Source of the DNA: Coniferiporia sulphurascens
Taxonomy: Eukaryota > Basidiomycota > Agaricomycetes > Hymenochaetales > Hymenochaetaceae
DNA: 64,000 nt
Direction of reading: 5' to 3'
Assembly: GCA_002794785.1 (NCBI GenBank)
Contig: NBBA01000002.1
Span: 2,542,001 to 2,606,000 of the forward strand
Under the pieces are notes generated by a model. That model worked only from the letters and a program-made list of their open reading frames with translations, ran no database searches and was not told the origin of the DNA. Both the position numbers and the translations under genes were made by a program. This document shows, in pieces, positions 11,701-23,484 of this stretch (the stretch's first letter is position 1; each line of letters begins with the position of its first letter).

Positions 11701-14458
11701 TTTGCAAGAAGAGACAGAGAAACGCTAAGACGCGATGGACAAGTTTGACCTCGTAGGGTGAAATCGGACCTCGAGTCCGCCCGCCCAATACGGACATTCC
11801 CATTGGTGTGACAACACTTTCGCACAGCTAGTCACATGTGCGCGTAACCTTTGAAGTCAACCACACTTGATGCCAAAGGGAACATTAATATTGACTTTTT
11901 GGCGGACTCGTGTTAAAACTCTGAGGTCAATAGCTAACATCAACCTTACACGTTCGAAGAGAATTCGAAGGGACTTCGTCAACTCACGGTCTTGTGGCCC
12001 AAAAGTTCCCAGTGTGCAGCACATAGTGCCACACCTAGCCGGAATTCGAAGTCCCAATTATTGGCATTCGTTCTATCTTTATCAAAGTTTCTGGTTCCTT
12101 GAACATTTTCACTCCTCGGAGCGCCATCTGGTGGTCAGTATCGTCTGCCCCTTGGGCTCTGGTTTGCTCCGTGGTAACTCGCTTTTGCACACTTGTTCCG
12201 AGAGTCAAATCACCGGGGGCTGGGGTGGCAACGTACCTTTTTCATCATCAAGTACAGCTTCAATAGCCCCCATCAAGGGCGAATCGCCTACGCTCATGAA
12301 AATTGACTCGTGAATCGATGCTCCACACTATATTTTTCATTGCTGAAAAAAAAAACTTGTAGCCCTGAAATTTGTACACGGCACCAAGTATATTGTCAGT
12401 TCAAGGGATTAATATTGTTAATGCTGCTACCGGCCAGCTTCTTACTCCCTTGCCCGAACAACTTACCGATATCCCGGAACTGTTGCGTACTATGAAGTTG
12501 CTTTGTGGTCACGATCTGTAGCCAGCACCAGTTGCCAGCCAGGCACGCGGACTGACCGCAGTCACATCGACTTTAGAATCATTAGAAGATGAGTTTTGTC
12601 CTTGTTCTTTTCCTTGATTCTCTTCTCCAATATTCCGAAGTACTTAATATCCGGTATTCCCTGACCGATTGCGAGAGTTTTTATTTCACTTTAGATGTGC
12701 GAACACATGTCGGACGACTGTGTCCATTGCCCATGGTCCTTAGGACGGCCCGAGGACCAAATATGTATGACCTAGAGGCTATGGGATCGTCCGATCTGGA
12801 ACTTTGCTTCTCATTTTATTTAATATTTGTTGTTGGTGACCATAGGGCCGCCTCGTGATGGCAATTATTGAAGCCTACGACTGTGGGGATTTAATCGCCC
12901 TAGGTTCGTCCCGGTCCCCGACTCGGCTTCGCGTATCAAGCATTCATCCGTGTCGCCAGTGGTTCGGTCCGTTATCAGTCATTATCGTGCGCCCTTGCAC
13001 CGTTTCCATTGCAGGGACGAACGTTTCATTCATGTATGTGGGGAAAGGTACTTCACCCAAATTTTGATAGACCTAGACAAATCGCACAGACGATGCACTG
13101 CAAAGTCGCGCGTGATACATGTGTCCGGTCTTTTCTTCTATTGGCTATAAACCCCGGATGCAATACGTCGATTACATACGGCGTCGGAGCTTGCGGGGTC
13201 AACGACCCTTGAATTACTGGACCTGTAGCATATGGTCATTGGGGGCCTTATAGGACGTGGTCCATGAGCGGTTCACTACCGTGACGCTTGCTGTTGTACA
13301 TTTCACTCAAATTGGGCCGAAATGAAATTGCATTTGTAGCCAAACTTTGGCTTCAACACGCCGCCAACACGTGTGGGTCTTCATTGAAGCCCAAACTCAA
13401 GCATCAAGTATTTTTTTTGGTCTTGGTTACCCAAATATCCAGAGTCCATAATGGATTGTCGCTGTTCCTATAAAGAGCTATCAATATTGATGTTTTGGCT
13501 TGATCGACGTCGTGAGTAAGCAAGGCCTAACAACTGGACTTCTCAAACAACTTGAACTGGCGCCGCGACCCTCAAACGTGCTGAGCACCCACACTTCAGC
13601 GCCCATTGTGGGCTTTTGCAGACTAATTTCATTCTGACTCAAACAATTTTGATTCATATTATTGAACACGTGCACACGAATCTCACGGTTGAAGCAGCAG
13701 TGGGCATTTTCAGGCCAAGAGATTTGGTCTCAGAAGATCTGAACACACGTCCATGGCATGGAAGACTCAGGCGAAACGCGAGGGCTGAGCCACATTACCA
13801 CTCAACCCTGGAATGAGGACGGCGCGCCAATTGTGCTCGTGTTGGTCGGTCTTATTGCAAGTGGCGAGTGCATTGGTACCTTGCGCAATATTAATACGAT
13901 ACTTACTGATTCATGATCTGTCATAACCTCCAGGAAAGGCGAGTCCGATGACCCGATCCACGCCCTACAAGCGGAAAACTTACGATATCCTTTTCTCAGT
14001 CCACGTTTGCCCATGCACTAGAGGCTCTTCAATTTCGTAGATGTAATCAAGATGACCTTGGGGATAGAGGTGCGGTCGAGCGCCTCGCTCGAGAGAGCCT
14101 CAGGGACGGGATGTCTGTGTGTATTGATCGGACGAATTTTGATGGGACGTGAGCTTGTTGATTGTGTATGGCAGATTCGTTGCCTCAACACTTTAATTAT
14201 CAGTCAGCGGGCACACTGGAATAAAATAGCTAGAGAATTTCCTCGCTCTAAATTATGGTGCATAGTATGTGCGTCAAACTTCCCTATTGAATGATTTTTA
14301 TTAGAATTCCTGCCACTGACTTGGACTTCAGTTGACACACCAGTAAATGTATTACTAAACTTCTCTCATACGCGGAATCAGTTCTAATCGTGCATTGTTC
14401 GTTAACGATAGATCTGCAAGGATAGACTTCGGAATCGTGCGTATGCGGCTATTAGACA
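11701..14458. other. 2.8 kb stretch without a recognised gene
   Basis: The left end holds the cytochrome c1 promoter. The rest has open frames of up to about 148 codons (for example 11867-12313, plus), but none shows a family motif and composition is ordinary. No inverted repeats, target-site duplications or transposase-like segments were noticed. It may be decayed mobile DNA or a fast-evolving orphan, but I cannot support either. Confidence 0.4.
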
Positions 14459-15061
14459 ATGGAACCGGCTCGGCTCATGACGGAGAAAAATTTCTCCTCA
14501 GGGGTGGATCATCCAACAATCCGTTCCCTGGAAGAGGGTATCCAAGTTCTCTACCGATTTCAGGGCCTGTTTACTCAACCAACAGCGGACAAGGGCTTTG
14601 AGCGCATATATCACTTGAAGTATTTAGACTATCCATCTCCGGATTATGGACAAGAAGAACTCCAAGCCTTGCTCTTGAGAATTGCAAAATCTCCGCCATC
14701 CGTGCGCATCGCGCAACAGCGCGGGTTTGGCGGGTACGTTGGCGCTGGTGCGCCTCGTGGATGGAGGAACAGGGGTGGACGCGGGTACTTGAGTCACAAT
14801 CGCGGGTTCTTTCAACGGACCGCTTATAATGAGCGTCCGGACTGGAGGGCTGGTCAGAACGCTTCTGGTCAAGACGGCCCAGGGCAATTCAGTGTCGCGT
14901 ATACTTCCGCCCAACGAGGTAGTCGAGGGTTTTGGAGGAACGCGTTTCAGGATGACCGCGTAGTGAAGCCTGCTGAGCAAACGTCGCATGCAGTTTCGCT
15001 AGGCCCTGAGCATACAACATCCGAGAGCGGCACCGCAGAGTCTCCTATCGAAATAGAATGA
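14459..15061 (+). CDS. Orphan protein with RGG/GAR-type C-terminal half
   Basis: This single open frame of 200 codons follows an in-frame TAG six bases upstream of its ATG. I do not recognise the N-terminal half, which looks folded (YRFQGLFTQPTADKGFERIY, LKYLDYPSPDYGQEELQALL). From about residue 80 it becomes Gly/Arg/Phe/Tyr-rich (RGFGGYVGAGAPRGWRNRGG, RGYLSHNRGFF), a composition typical of RNA-binding or phase-separating GAR segments. The tail is acidic and ends SPIEIE. The upstream TTAG|ACAATG could also be a splice acceptor, so a 5' exon may be missing. It sits tail-to-tail with the TPR gene. No function is assigned; the coding call rests on frame length and biased but ordered composition. 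Confidence 0.5.
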   Translation: MEPARLMTEKNFSSGVDHPTIRSLEEGIQVLYRFQGLFTQPTADKGFERIYHLKYLDYPSPDYGQEELQALLLRIAKSPPSVRIAQQRGFGGYVGAGAPRGWRNRGGRGYLSHNRGFFQRTAYNERPDWRAGQNASGQDGPGQFSVAYTSAQRGSRGFWRNAFQDDRVVKPAEQTSHAVSLGPEHTTSESGTAESPIEIE

Positions 15062-15412
15062 GCTTAGCTAGCGGACGGTAACGTATTAGCCGTGTGTCCG
15101 ATAGAAAGGGGTAATATTCCGCCAAACTCGGATTACTATTTTACGTCTTGTAGATTTGTTGGTCCAACTTTACTTTTGTCAAGGACTATTGTCACGGGCA
15201 CAAGCACTTATCAAACGAAAATGAATCTATGGGAATTATTCGGCACTACGGGGCACAAAGGCTATGGGCGCCATTGATATGAATACGATAGAGCTAAGGC
15301 GTGTTCGGCGAGCGATGTGAAATTTCATATGCACTCAGCACGGAGTAGTATGTGTAACGGACGTTACTGAATGCCGTGGACAGACAAAAACGAACAGTAC
15401 GAGTCAGCGAAA
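15062..15412. other. Convergent intergenic region
   Basis: This is 351 bases between the orphan ORF (+) and the TPR gene (-). It should hold both 3' ends. No coding signal was seen. Confidence 0.45.
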
Positions 15413-16661
15413 TCATTTGGGGTCAGCACCATCCACAGCCTCCTTCATCTTTTGGCCGAGTATTTTTGCACTGACCTGTGGATAACGCCGTTAATTACAC
15501 CAGGCATGAATCGCGCAATCAAATGGATGAGAAGTACTCACATTTCTGATGTGGATCTCAGCCCGCTCGACGCCATAATCCTGGCTTCGCCTATAATGCG
15601 TGAGAGATTCATCAAGTCTCCCGCCTGTTTGGACATCCCAGGAAACAATAGAGTGACCATTCGTTAGCAGCTCGGTATTCAGATGACAATAACATGGGCG
15701 TGGGTGCTTACATGCTTCCAACACCGCTGCAAGATTGAAAGCTATCTCGGGATCCTCTGGCGCAAGCGAAGAGGCGATTCTGGACCGATTAATAGCGTTG
15801 GCACAGAATGGGACTATATTGAACGTGTAGGTACCTGAGATGGTGTAAAGCAAGGTCGGGTCTTGATATGGGAGAGATAATATATGCGCTCGCTAGATCT
15901 GCATATGGAAAGTAGTTAGCAATATATGCTGGAAGGGAGACGAGGCACTCACTTGTGTGCGCATCCGGACTCGACGGCTGCAACTCTATAGATGCTTTCC
16001 ATGCATTGATGGCATCGTCAAACTCCTCTTGAGCAAGATGATAAGGTAAAATTAAGTTCGGAAAGATAGAAACATAATTGAAGGCGCGTGAAAGTTAGTT
16101 TGTTTAATGGATGAAGCATGAGCATGAATACTAACTGAGATGATAATGCGTCACGCCCAAGTTAAACAGAGACCCCGCATCCCGCTTAATGTCTACAGAC
16201 CGCTGATAATACGCTTTTGCCCCTTCGACATCACCTTCTTCTAGTTTCTGCGTTCCCTTTTCGAGACACGAGAACGCTTCTGTCTCTGCGGGGTCTACGG
16301 CTGTGGAATGTGGGGTTGTGGAAGTGGCAAAACCTGGAAGACAATTAGCATGAATTGACACCGAAGGCAGTACGACTGATGAGCGCTGGGACTCACGTAT
16401 GAATGAATGGACGAACGGCGATAAGAAGAATGGCACAGAACGCCCGCCGCGGGTGCGCAAGGCGGACGCGGTGGTGGCAGGTGCCAACCGCGTAGAATGC
16501 AAACGCTTTAAGGGGGAGGGGAAAGACGACACGGCCGTGATGCGTGCGACGCGGGGGTGCACGAGGACGCGTCCGCGACAGGCAACGATGGTCGAGTTCA
16601 TTGTCTTCACTGGAAGAGGGAACGTCCGTCGGGCAGTCGGTCGTTCGTATTCGACAGTCAC
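15413..16661 (-). CDS. Mitochondrial TPR-repeat protein
   Basis: The start at 16661 (or the internal Met at 16601, MNSTIVACRGRVLVHPRVAR) gives a basic N-terminus poor in acids, as expected for a mitochondrial presequence. Tetratricopeptide repeats follow: FSCLEKGTQKLEEGDVEGA and AKAYYQRSVDIKRDAGSLFN, then EEFDDAINAWKASIELQPSS, then LALHHLRIASSLAPEDPEI, then DESLTHYRRSQDYGVERAE. A last intron (AAT|GTGAGT...CACAG|GTC) joins IRNVSAKILGQKMKEAV and a TGA at 15413-15415. TPR proteins are protein-binding scaffolds; the exact partner cannot be read from sequence. It is divergent from TIM23, 134 bases away, which supports a mitochondrial role. The exact start is uncertain. Confidence 0.85.
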
Positions 16662-16795
16662 GCAATAGTAGCAATTTTACAAAAAGTGTATCACGGCGCG
16701 CTAGTGCTGTGCTACAAAAAGGCGTGACTGTGACAAAAAGATTTTTATTGGGAGTTTGCGTAATCCATTTCTTCCTTCAGGTTTACGGTCATCCA
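16662..16795. promoter_or_regulatory. Shared divergent promoter, TPR gene / TIM23
   Basis: Only 134 bases separate the two start codons. The segment has repeated ACAAAAAG stretches and an inverted CCAAT box (ATTGG, 16747-16751). Both genes encode proteins with mitochondrial features, so co-regulation is plausible. Confidence 0.6.
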
Positions 16796-17701
16796 TGGCG
16801 TCCTCCTCTCAAAGCCAGAGCCCGTCTTCGCAGGACTCAGCGTCTGTCCTGCGTTCTGCGTCGTTTTCGACGGGTTCTAGTGCCATTAAAACTGACGATG
16901 CGGTGACGGCATCGGACCTACTCGCTGGCGGGTTCGACCCGGCGAGACTCCATCCGATGGCAGGGCTCAAGGACCAGCTTGAATACCTACAGCTCGACGA
17001 CGACAAAGTCAACGACCTTCCTGGGGCATCGACCGCGCTTCCGTCAAGAGGCTGGAGTGACGACCTTTGCTACGGAACTGGGACTACATATTTGAGTGGT
17101 ACGTATGGTGCTGACGTTTTCCCCATATACTCATTGCTCCTATGCGCACTATCTTTCGGCTTCGAGGACAATTGTCTTATTGTTCTTGCTATCTGACGTA
17201 CTGATGATTTCCACATCAGGCCTTGCAATTGGCGGTCTATGGGGACTTCGTGAGGGTGCGAAGCGCCCTATCGCTGCGTCGAATGCACGCTTGCGAATCA
17301 ACAGTGTTCTCAACTCTGTCACGAGAAGAGGCACTTTTATCGGCAATTCTGCTGGGGTAGTGGGTTCGTGAGATACCATTTCGGCACGCCTTTTGTCTTC
17401 AATGGGAACTTACTTCTGTCTCCATTTTTCGCATCCGTCAGCGCTCGTCTACAATGCGATTAATTCCTCTATAGACGGAATCCGGGGGAAGCATGACGCT
17501 TTCGGGAGTATGGCTGCCGGTGGTCTCAGCGGGGCGCTGTATAAATCGACAGGTGCGCGTTTCTAGCTTAAACGATTTCACGGATGCAAATGAATCGATG
17601 TATATCTCCCTATTATAGCCGGCGTCCGACCTGCCCTTGCAGCAGCGACCTTAATGACAGGCCTTGCGGGAGCATGGAGTTATGTGAAAAAGGCAGTTTA
17701 G
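16796..17701 (+). CDS. TIM23: Mitochondrial inner-membrane translocase Tim23
   Basis: Tim23 is a channel-forming core of the presequence translocase. The ATG at 16796 opens exon 1 (16796-17098), a Ser-rich intermembrane-space segment ending in the family block FDPARLHPMAGLKDQLEYL and YGTGTTYLSG. Exon 2 (17220-17363) continues GLAIGGLWGLREG and RINSVLNSVTRRGTFIGNSA, and later exons read ALVYNAINSSIDGIRGKHD, FGSMAAGGLSGALYKST and GVRPALAAATLMTGLAGAWS. Together these are the four glycine-rich membrane helices of the Tim17/22/23 fold, including GxxxG-type packing motifs. The stop is TAG at 17699-17701. Splice junctions at 17098/17220 and 17363 keep frame. The long acidic N-terminus before the membrane domain separates it from Tim17 and Tim22. 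Confidence 0.95.
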
Positions 17702-18597
17702 TTACTTTCGGAGAGTATATTCTATATCTTGTACAGGTCGTATTAATTAGTCTACTTAGATGTCAGTTGCTGAGCGTGTCTAACATAAACCTCCACTCGC
17801 TTGTGCTAGCAGTTCCACGAGTCCCGGCAAGAAAAAATTTGATGAAACTAATGAGCTCTGAAATAACATTTGATGCCGTCAATTATCGAAAGCGGTCTCA
17901 TTTATTTGGGCTCGTTGGACCGAGGACCACAACGGTGAGCCAGGGGTCAGATCTCTGGTTAGATCTGCCGTGTAACCGATCGGATCGCGAGACCTGAGGC
18001 TCAACGTTATGATTTTTGGGACAAATGGCCGTGCTCTCTTCCATTTCGTCCCAGGGAGTAAGTGGACATTATTGCGGACGAACTTGAACTTTGTGCTCTA
18101 GAATCCTTCTCATTCCTCTCCTTATGGTTCTCAAGTCTCTCGTTTCCAACCGAGGGCCGCTGCGGAACGGGTATAAGATTACAAGCTTTTGCTATGGAAC
18201 TCGCTTCGCTAAGGTCAAGCAGAGAAAATGACCCGTGCGCCCCGTTTCAGCTCATCGCGACCCAAGTCCCGTTTCGACGGTCGCCGTCACTCCAAGATCG
18301 CCGATTCTATAACCCACAGATGCAGAATCTCGCGTTCCACGTGCCTAATATTGGCCCGGAGAGACGCGTTCACACTGTGTACGCGGCTGTCGAAATTTTA
18401 TGTGCGTCACTATACCTGTTTCCGAGCCCTTTGTTTCATCTTCGCCCTTTCTTCTGTATCCGAATCCTGCATCACCCAATGATTAACGCGAAAATACTTA
18501 AAAACCTTCGTAGGGCCTCGTCAAAGGCAGACTTCACGGACCCGCCCCCTCCTTATCCTATCCACCTGCAGGACGCGTCCGAGAGACGCTTCGTCGG
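17702..18597. other. Region between TIM23 and the velvet gene
   Basis: This 896-base segment should hold the TIM23 3' UTR and the velvet promoter/5' UTR. A plus-strand frame of about 180 codons (18062-18601) is open, but it has no motif and overlaps the velvet start in another frame, so I treat it as chance. Confidence 0.5.
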
Positions 18598-19820
18598 ATG
18601 AGTGGATCTCGTCACTCTCCTTATGGTTCACAGTCCCCTCGTCCTCGGTGCCAGTCAACGTCCTCTGGTGGTAGTGGCGGGAGCGACGGCCCACCTCCGT
18701 CGGGGCGCGAGCGACTTGCGATACACTTTTTAGCGGGCCAGCAGGCGCGTCCACGAACCTCTTCGACGAGCTCGGGGAGCGCGTCCGGACCGCCACCAGA
18801 ATTCGCGCGGCAGCGCGTGTCTTCAACACATATTCCAGGCGCGTCGTCAGGCCGATACCGCACTTTCAACCCGGCGCCGTCTGGCCTTGGTCCAGGAGGT
18901 GGAGCGTCGCCGGCTTATGCTGTGCATGTGAACCCGCCCGATACCAGGGGGAGGTGAAACACATATTTGCTATCGTAAGGGCTGGAAGCTTGTTACTAAA
19001 GCTTAACCTTTTTGCAGAACCTACCATCTCGAAGTAGAGCAGCATCCTGAACGGACTGCCGAGTTTGGACCAGCGGTACTCTCGCGCCTCCCGTTAGCGC
19101 CTGCGCCGATCGTAAAGCTGACTATTCGCGATCATACCGGGTCTCCCATCGATCCGTATGTCATTTGAAACTACTGAGCACCATATGAACTGATTAGACT
19201 GAAACGTGTCCATGTTAGAAACACGGAGTTGCCTTTCTTAATTGCACATTTATCTTTGTGCACAGAGAGCGGGCACCCGCTCGACGGTGGCGTGCCTGGT
19301 GCACCGTCTCAGCACCTCTTGTACGGCACACTCGTGTCGTCAGCACAGGTTTTGCGGAACCTCCGCGGGCGCGTAGCGCCATACTTTATATTTCCCGATG
19401 TCAGCGTTCGTCAACGCGGTCGGTATTCGCTTAGTATTACTTTAGTGCGCCTTCCAGGGTGAGCGGTTGATACGTTCATGTTGATAAATTTTGATTAAAC
19501 TAATGCCGTCATTCCCAGTATTGGAGGAACGGGCTCTATGAGCGCCGATAACCGAGGAAATGTACTTGCAGCTGTATACACGCAAATATTTGAAGTCGTT
19601 TCTCAAACCAGCTACGCCGCTCCTCGTACGTACCGTCTTGAGTCCACGTATCGAGGGCCTAACCGCTAATTCTGTCGTGTCCTTTTTTTATTACCGCTGT
19701 TTGCCACTTTTTTCCCCCGGATACAAAGCGCCGACTTCACTGACGCAGTTGTTCATTCGCCAAGGCGCCCGCATGTACGCTTTCGAAACTTCTCTCCAAC
19801 ACTCTCGTAATCTCGACTAA
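18598..19820 (+). CDS. Velvet-domain transcription regulator
   Basis: Velvet proteins are fungal DNA-binding regulators that couple development with secondary metabolism, usually as dimers. The ATG at 18598 leads a Ser/Gly/Pro-rich disordered N-terminus of about 115 residues. The velvet domain follows across four splice junctions: TYHLEVEQHPERTAEFGPAV, LSRLPLAPAPIVKLTIRD, ELPFLIAHLSLCTESG, HLLYGTLVSSAQVLRNLRG, YFIFPDVSVRQRGRYSLSIT and PPTSLTQLFIRQGARMYAFE. The junctions AG|GTGAAA...GCAG|A, CC|GTATGT...TTAG|A, GG|GTGAGC...CCAG|T and C|GTACGT...AAAG|CG all keep frame. The protein ends soon after the domain (SLQHSRNLD, TAA at 19818-19820), so it lacks a long C-terminal extension. I cannot tell which subgroup (VosA, VelB, VelC or VeA) it belongs to. 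Confidence 0.92.
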
Positions 19821-21163
19821 GATGCTTTGCACACTAAGGACCTATGGAATGTGACCTTTTGGTTACGCACTCTTCCTAATCATGCTAAATTTTTCGCCAT
19901 ACTCCACAATCTAATCTGCCTCTCTTCGTTCGCGCAATGAAGCGCCCTGCATTTTTTCCTACCCCGCAAGGACAAGTATGAAAATAACACCTGTTTGTAG
20001 CTCTACGTCTCCGCTCTGTTGCCTATTCGTTTCGCCGCTTCATTCCCCTTGTCGTTTTTAGACGAACCCGATCAAAATGCTTGCTTTTTGATCCTATAAT
20101 ACACTGCTACGAGTATTTCGCTTAATCTTACTCCATAATACCTTGTGTCCATAGTAGCTCTGACTCATGCTCAATATATGCGCTCCCCCTTAACGTTTCA
20201 CGTGCACCGCTATCTGCTGCCGCAGCACTTTGCATTGATTTCACCGGAGCGGCGCAGATGTTCCATATGGTGAATCGGTAGGTAGAGACGATCAGAATTA
20301 ATCCCGATTACCACAGCATCCAGACACCGCCTAGGCCGGTGACAGCTGACTAGGGGGGGGGATGAATTGAAGACCCCGGTGAGATTGAATAGAAAAACTT
20401 TCACCGGCCGGTGGACACGTCATTACAGCACTTTCTGTTCACCGCCTATAGTTTACACACAGCCTCTCCATGTTGCGCCGGGCGTTCCATTCCGACCAAA
20501 CTCTAGTATAAATAAGGTGCTTGCAATCATGCAAATGCCAACTATGTTCGCGGTCCTTTCGCCATATTGCGCCGCCTGCTCACATGATCAACATTGCGCA
20601 GTCCTTGCGCACGAGCACCCTGAGCCACAATAAGCATCCCGCGCATTCTGGCCAGGTACCGACAGAGAAGGCAGAAAATCCAGAGAAGGGAAATACGAGA
20701 AGGGGCAGAATCAAATAGGCTGCTTGGTTGAGGTCACTGGAAGTCGCCGAAAGGCATCTATAACGGTCGTCGGTTGCACTTTAGGTTTTTTGGTGGCCGA
20801 CGTGCCGCGCGGATACGAGCGGGTGTTACAAGGCTATCGCAGGATCTCGTAAGCATGGTCCTGAAAACAGTTCAAGGAACAACACGAAAAGAAGCACCGG
20901 CAGACCAGACAAGCTCAAGGTTTTATTGCCTCCAGGGAACAAAGAGAGATGAAACTTCAAACTGCGCAGCGCGAGCGTAAACCAAAACCAAAAACTATGT
21001 GTTTTATGTTAAATAGAAAAAGGCCGTAAGTATGTAGTGCTACAGTGGTATTATATGATCGGAAGCGTTGTAGATGAAGACGTGAGAGGACGTGGAGACT
21101 GAGGGCAGACGGGTATAGAGTAGGCAGCACGCGGAGGCAATCTATGGTCAGATTTGCCGAAGC
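19821..21163. other. 1.3 kb convergent intergenic region
   Basis: The velvet gene (+) and the sorting nexin gene (-) converge here. It holds both 3' ends and is longer than the other convergent gaps in the left arm. It contains a G8 run near 20354 but no coding signal or clear repeat. Confidence 0.45.
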
Positions 21164-23484
21164 TCATAGTCCGCGCGTAGATGAGAGCCTCCTCGCATTA
21201 AGACCTGATGGCCCTGCCCTCTCCGAGGCTAAGTTACCCTCTGGGGTGCCCTCGGGCAGACGGTTAGGATGGTCAGGGATAAGTGCGATCTCCTTTTTGG
21301 CTTCTTCCCAAGCCTCCATATTCTGGAATACAAGAGGAGCGTAATTAGCTGAAACAAACGCTTAATCAGAATGTGTAAGCCACAAACCTTTTTACACCAA
21401 TCTCGATGGCTTCTGGCCATCGCCAGACACATTTCGCGAAGGTCGGCAACCTTCTGACGCTGAAAACGGTCTAAGTCCGCTTGTATGGTGGAGCTCGAAT
21501 ATTTCAGATCCTGCGCTGTGAGATGAAGAGCATCTTCAAGCTAAGATAGAAAAGCAGAATCAGCGCTTTGAATGACCTGTAGGTGATATGTTAATGGAAG
21601 GAGCTACTTGCCTGAGAAATTGATTCACGTGTCTTGCTGATTCCGTTTCTTCTCGCGGTCTCAGGATCAACATCCATCATCCCATGTATCGTGTAGCTCA
21701 GAGCATTCAACAAGCCCATCCCGCTACCGCCTCGACGGGATAGGGATCCACTTGCAGGATGAGGTGGAGTGTACATGGTCTCGGACGCTGCATGCTCCCC
21801 AGGACTTTCCGGTGAGTGCGTTCCGTCACCGTCTACTGAAGAGCCACTGCCACTCGCGGACAACCCTGATGCATCCGCGCCATTAGCGCTCACGCTACGA
21901 CTTACGCTGCGACTCAGCGAATTGGTCACGCGCCCTCGTCCGAGCGCTTCTTCAAGACGGCTCGCTTCACGCTCAGTACGCTCGAGTTCCTCAAGACCTG
22001 CGCGCTTATGTTCAAGGGCGTCTGTTGTGAGCTCAAGCTGTGCATGTTTCTGCTGACGGAAAACGAGTAGCTTCTTGATTATCGACGCAAACTGTGCGTA
22101 CTCATGTAACGGTTCGGCCCAGTTCTGTTCCAAATCTTGAAGCTGATAAAAGCGCTATATTGTTAAGCTGTATACATTAAAGGGAGTAACGTGGCTTACG
22201 AGCTGGGTGGTTGATATGTAGGTCGCGTCTATCGCTTGTCCGGTCTTTTCAATAGCCGTGGCAAGCTGACCCTCCTCATTCAGGCTGAATCCATTTAATA
22301 CAGCGCCCAGGTCTGAATGATCGTGCGCGTATTCTGAAAGAAGAAATATTTGATTTAATCCCTTTACATGAGTGCATACTCCACCCACCAGACCACCGCT
22401 TCATCGTCCGACGCGTCACCTTCTCAATCGGCCCACTAACATGACTCGCAAACTTGTTCGTAAATGCTTCCGAATCAAGGAAACGCTGGTCGGGCCTCCG
22501 TAGTGAGTGGGCAGCTGACGGACTTGGAAGTGCTGCGTATGCTGAGGATGCATTTGGGTCCGTAGGATTGTGCGCCGGCGCTTTAAGGATGTTCTTTGGG
22601 ATGAGCGATATTGGTGGGGAATTAAGAATCTCAGTCTGAATGAAATGCAGCAGTCAGAACCAGCCCCGTAAATTAAACACGGCGGGAAGATTAACGAAAG
22701 GAGTAGCGGACATACCCACGATACCTCCCCCTCCAAAAACCGATGGAATACATGCTCGTTTGACAGAATGGGATGACGCGCCATGCGGTTGAGGAAAGTC
22801 TGAAGCATGCGTTTACGCCGACCGATCATAGCGACGTCCTCCTTCGCCTTGCCCTGCTTCACCGCGTAGTCGCCGATGGTCTGCTTGGACGGGATGGGCG
22901 GGATGATTAACGTCGGATAGAGCTTCACCATGCTGCTGCGGAGAGACTCAAATTCCGAGTAGCGATGATATGCAGTTGAGCCCTGTTTTTGTAGTTAGGA
23001 TTTGATTGTGAGAGCTCAGAAGTATAGGCATACTCCAGATTTTATAACATATGCTATATACGGCGACGATGCATGGTCAGACGTCTTTTGAGCATCAACA
23101 ACCTGACTCGACACACCCATCAGACATCGTAACGCAACTTCGCATTTGAAGACGAACCTGTATCTCCACGTCCTCTCCTGAGTGCAGCCACCTGTCGCGA
23201 GCGCAACAGAAGTCGCTTTTGAAGGGCGGTTGCGTCGGCCTCTGAGGGGGCTGCTTCGGCGTGCTTGTCACCGATGCGGGAGCAGCAAAGCCGATGTTTA
23301 ACCCAGGCGACGTGGGTGGCGACGCGAGAATACGCGCAGGGTGCGCGGGCGGTGTCGCAGGCTCAGAGCTAAGGTCGACGTTACTGTCGTTTGGTGAGTC
23401 GGGCTCAGAGCGCGTATCCGCGTCGGCATCAACAACATCATCCGCATCTGTTTGGAACGGGTTGTGGTCGTCGAAGTCGGACAT
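21164..23484 (-). CDS. SNX41: Sorting nexin of the Snx41/Atg20 type (PX-BAR)
   Basis: These nexins bind PtdIns3P on endosomes and work with Snx4 in retrograde sorting and selective autophagy. The ATG at 23484 gives an acidic, disordered N-terminus (MSDFDDHNPFQTDADD). The PX domain follows: IVDAQKTSDHASSPYIAYVI, YHRYSEFESLRSSMVKLYP, LIIPPIPSKQTIGDYAVKQG, GRRKRMLQTFLNRMARHP and HVFHRFLEGEVSWTEIL. The RYSEF arginine and the PPIPSK loop are the lipid-binding signature. The C-terminal half is helical and BAR-like (GQLATAIEKTGQAIDATYI, QNWAEPLHEYAQFASIIKK, LEHKRAGLEELERTEREAS) with a Ser-rich insert near 21800-21900, then DLKYSSSTIQADLDRFQRQK. The stop is TGA at 21164-21166. The PPIPSK plus ILNSPP arrangement points to Snx41/Atg20 rather than Snx4. 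Confidence 0.88.

Noticed and set aside
11867..12313. 148-codon plus-strand frame
   Set aside because: No recognisable motif, ordinary composition and no supporting splice structure; I could not tell it from chance.
18062..18601. 180-codon plus-strand frame before the velvet gene
   Set aside because: It has no motif and ends on the velvet start codon in another frame; more likely 5' flanking sequence.
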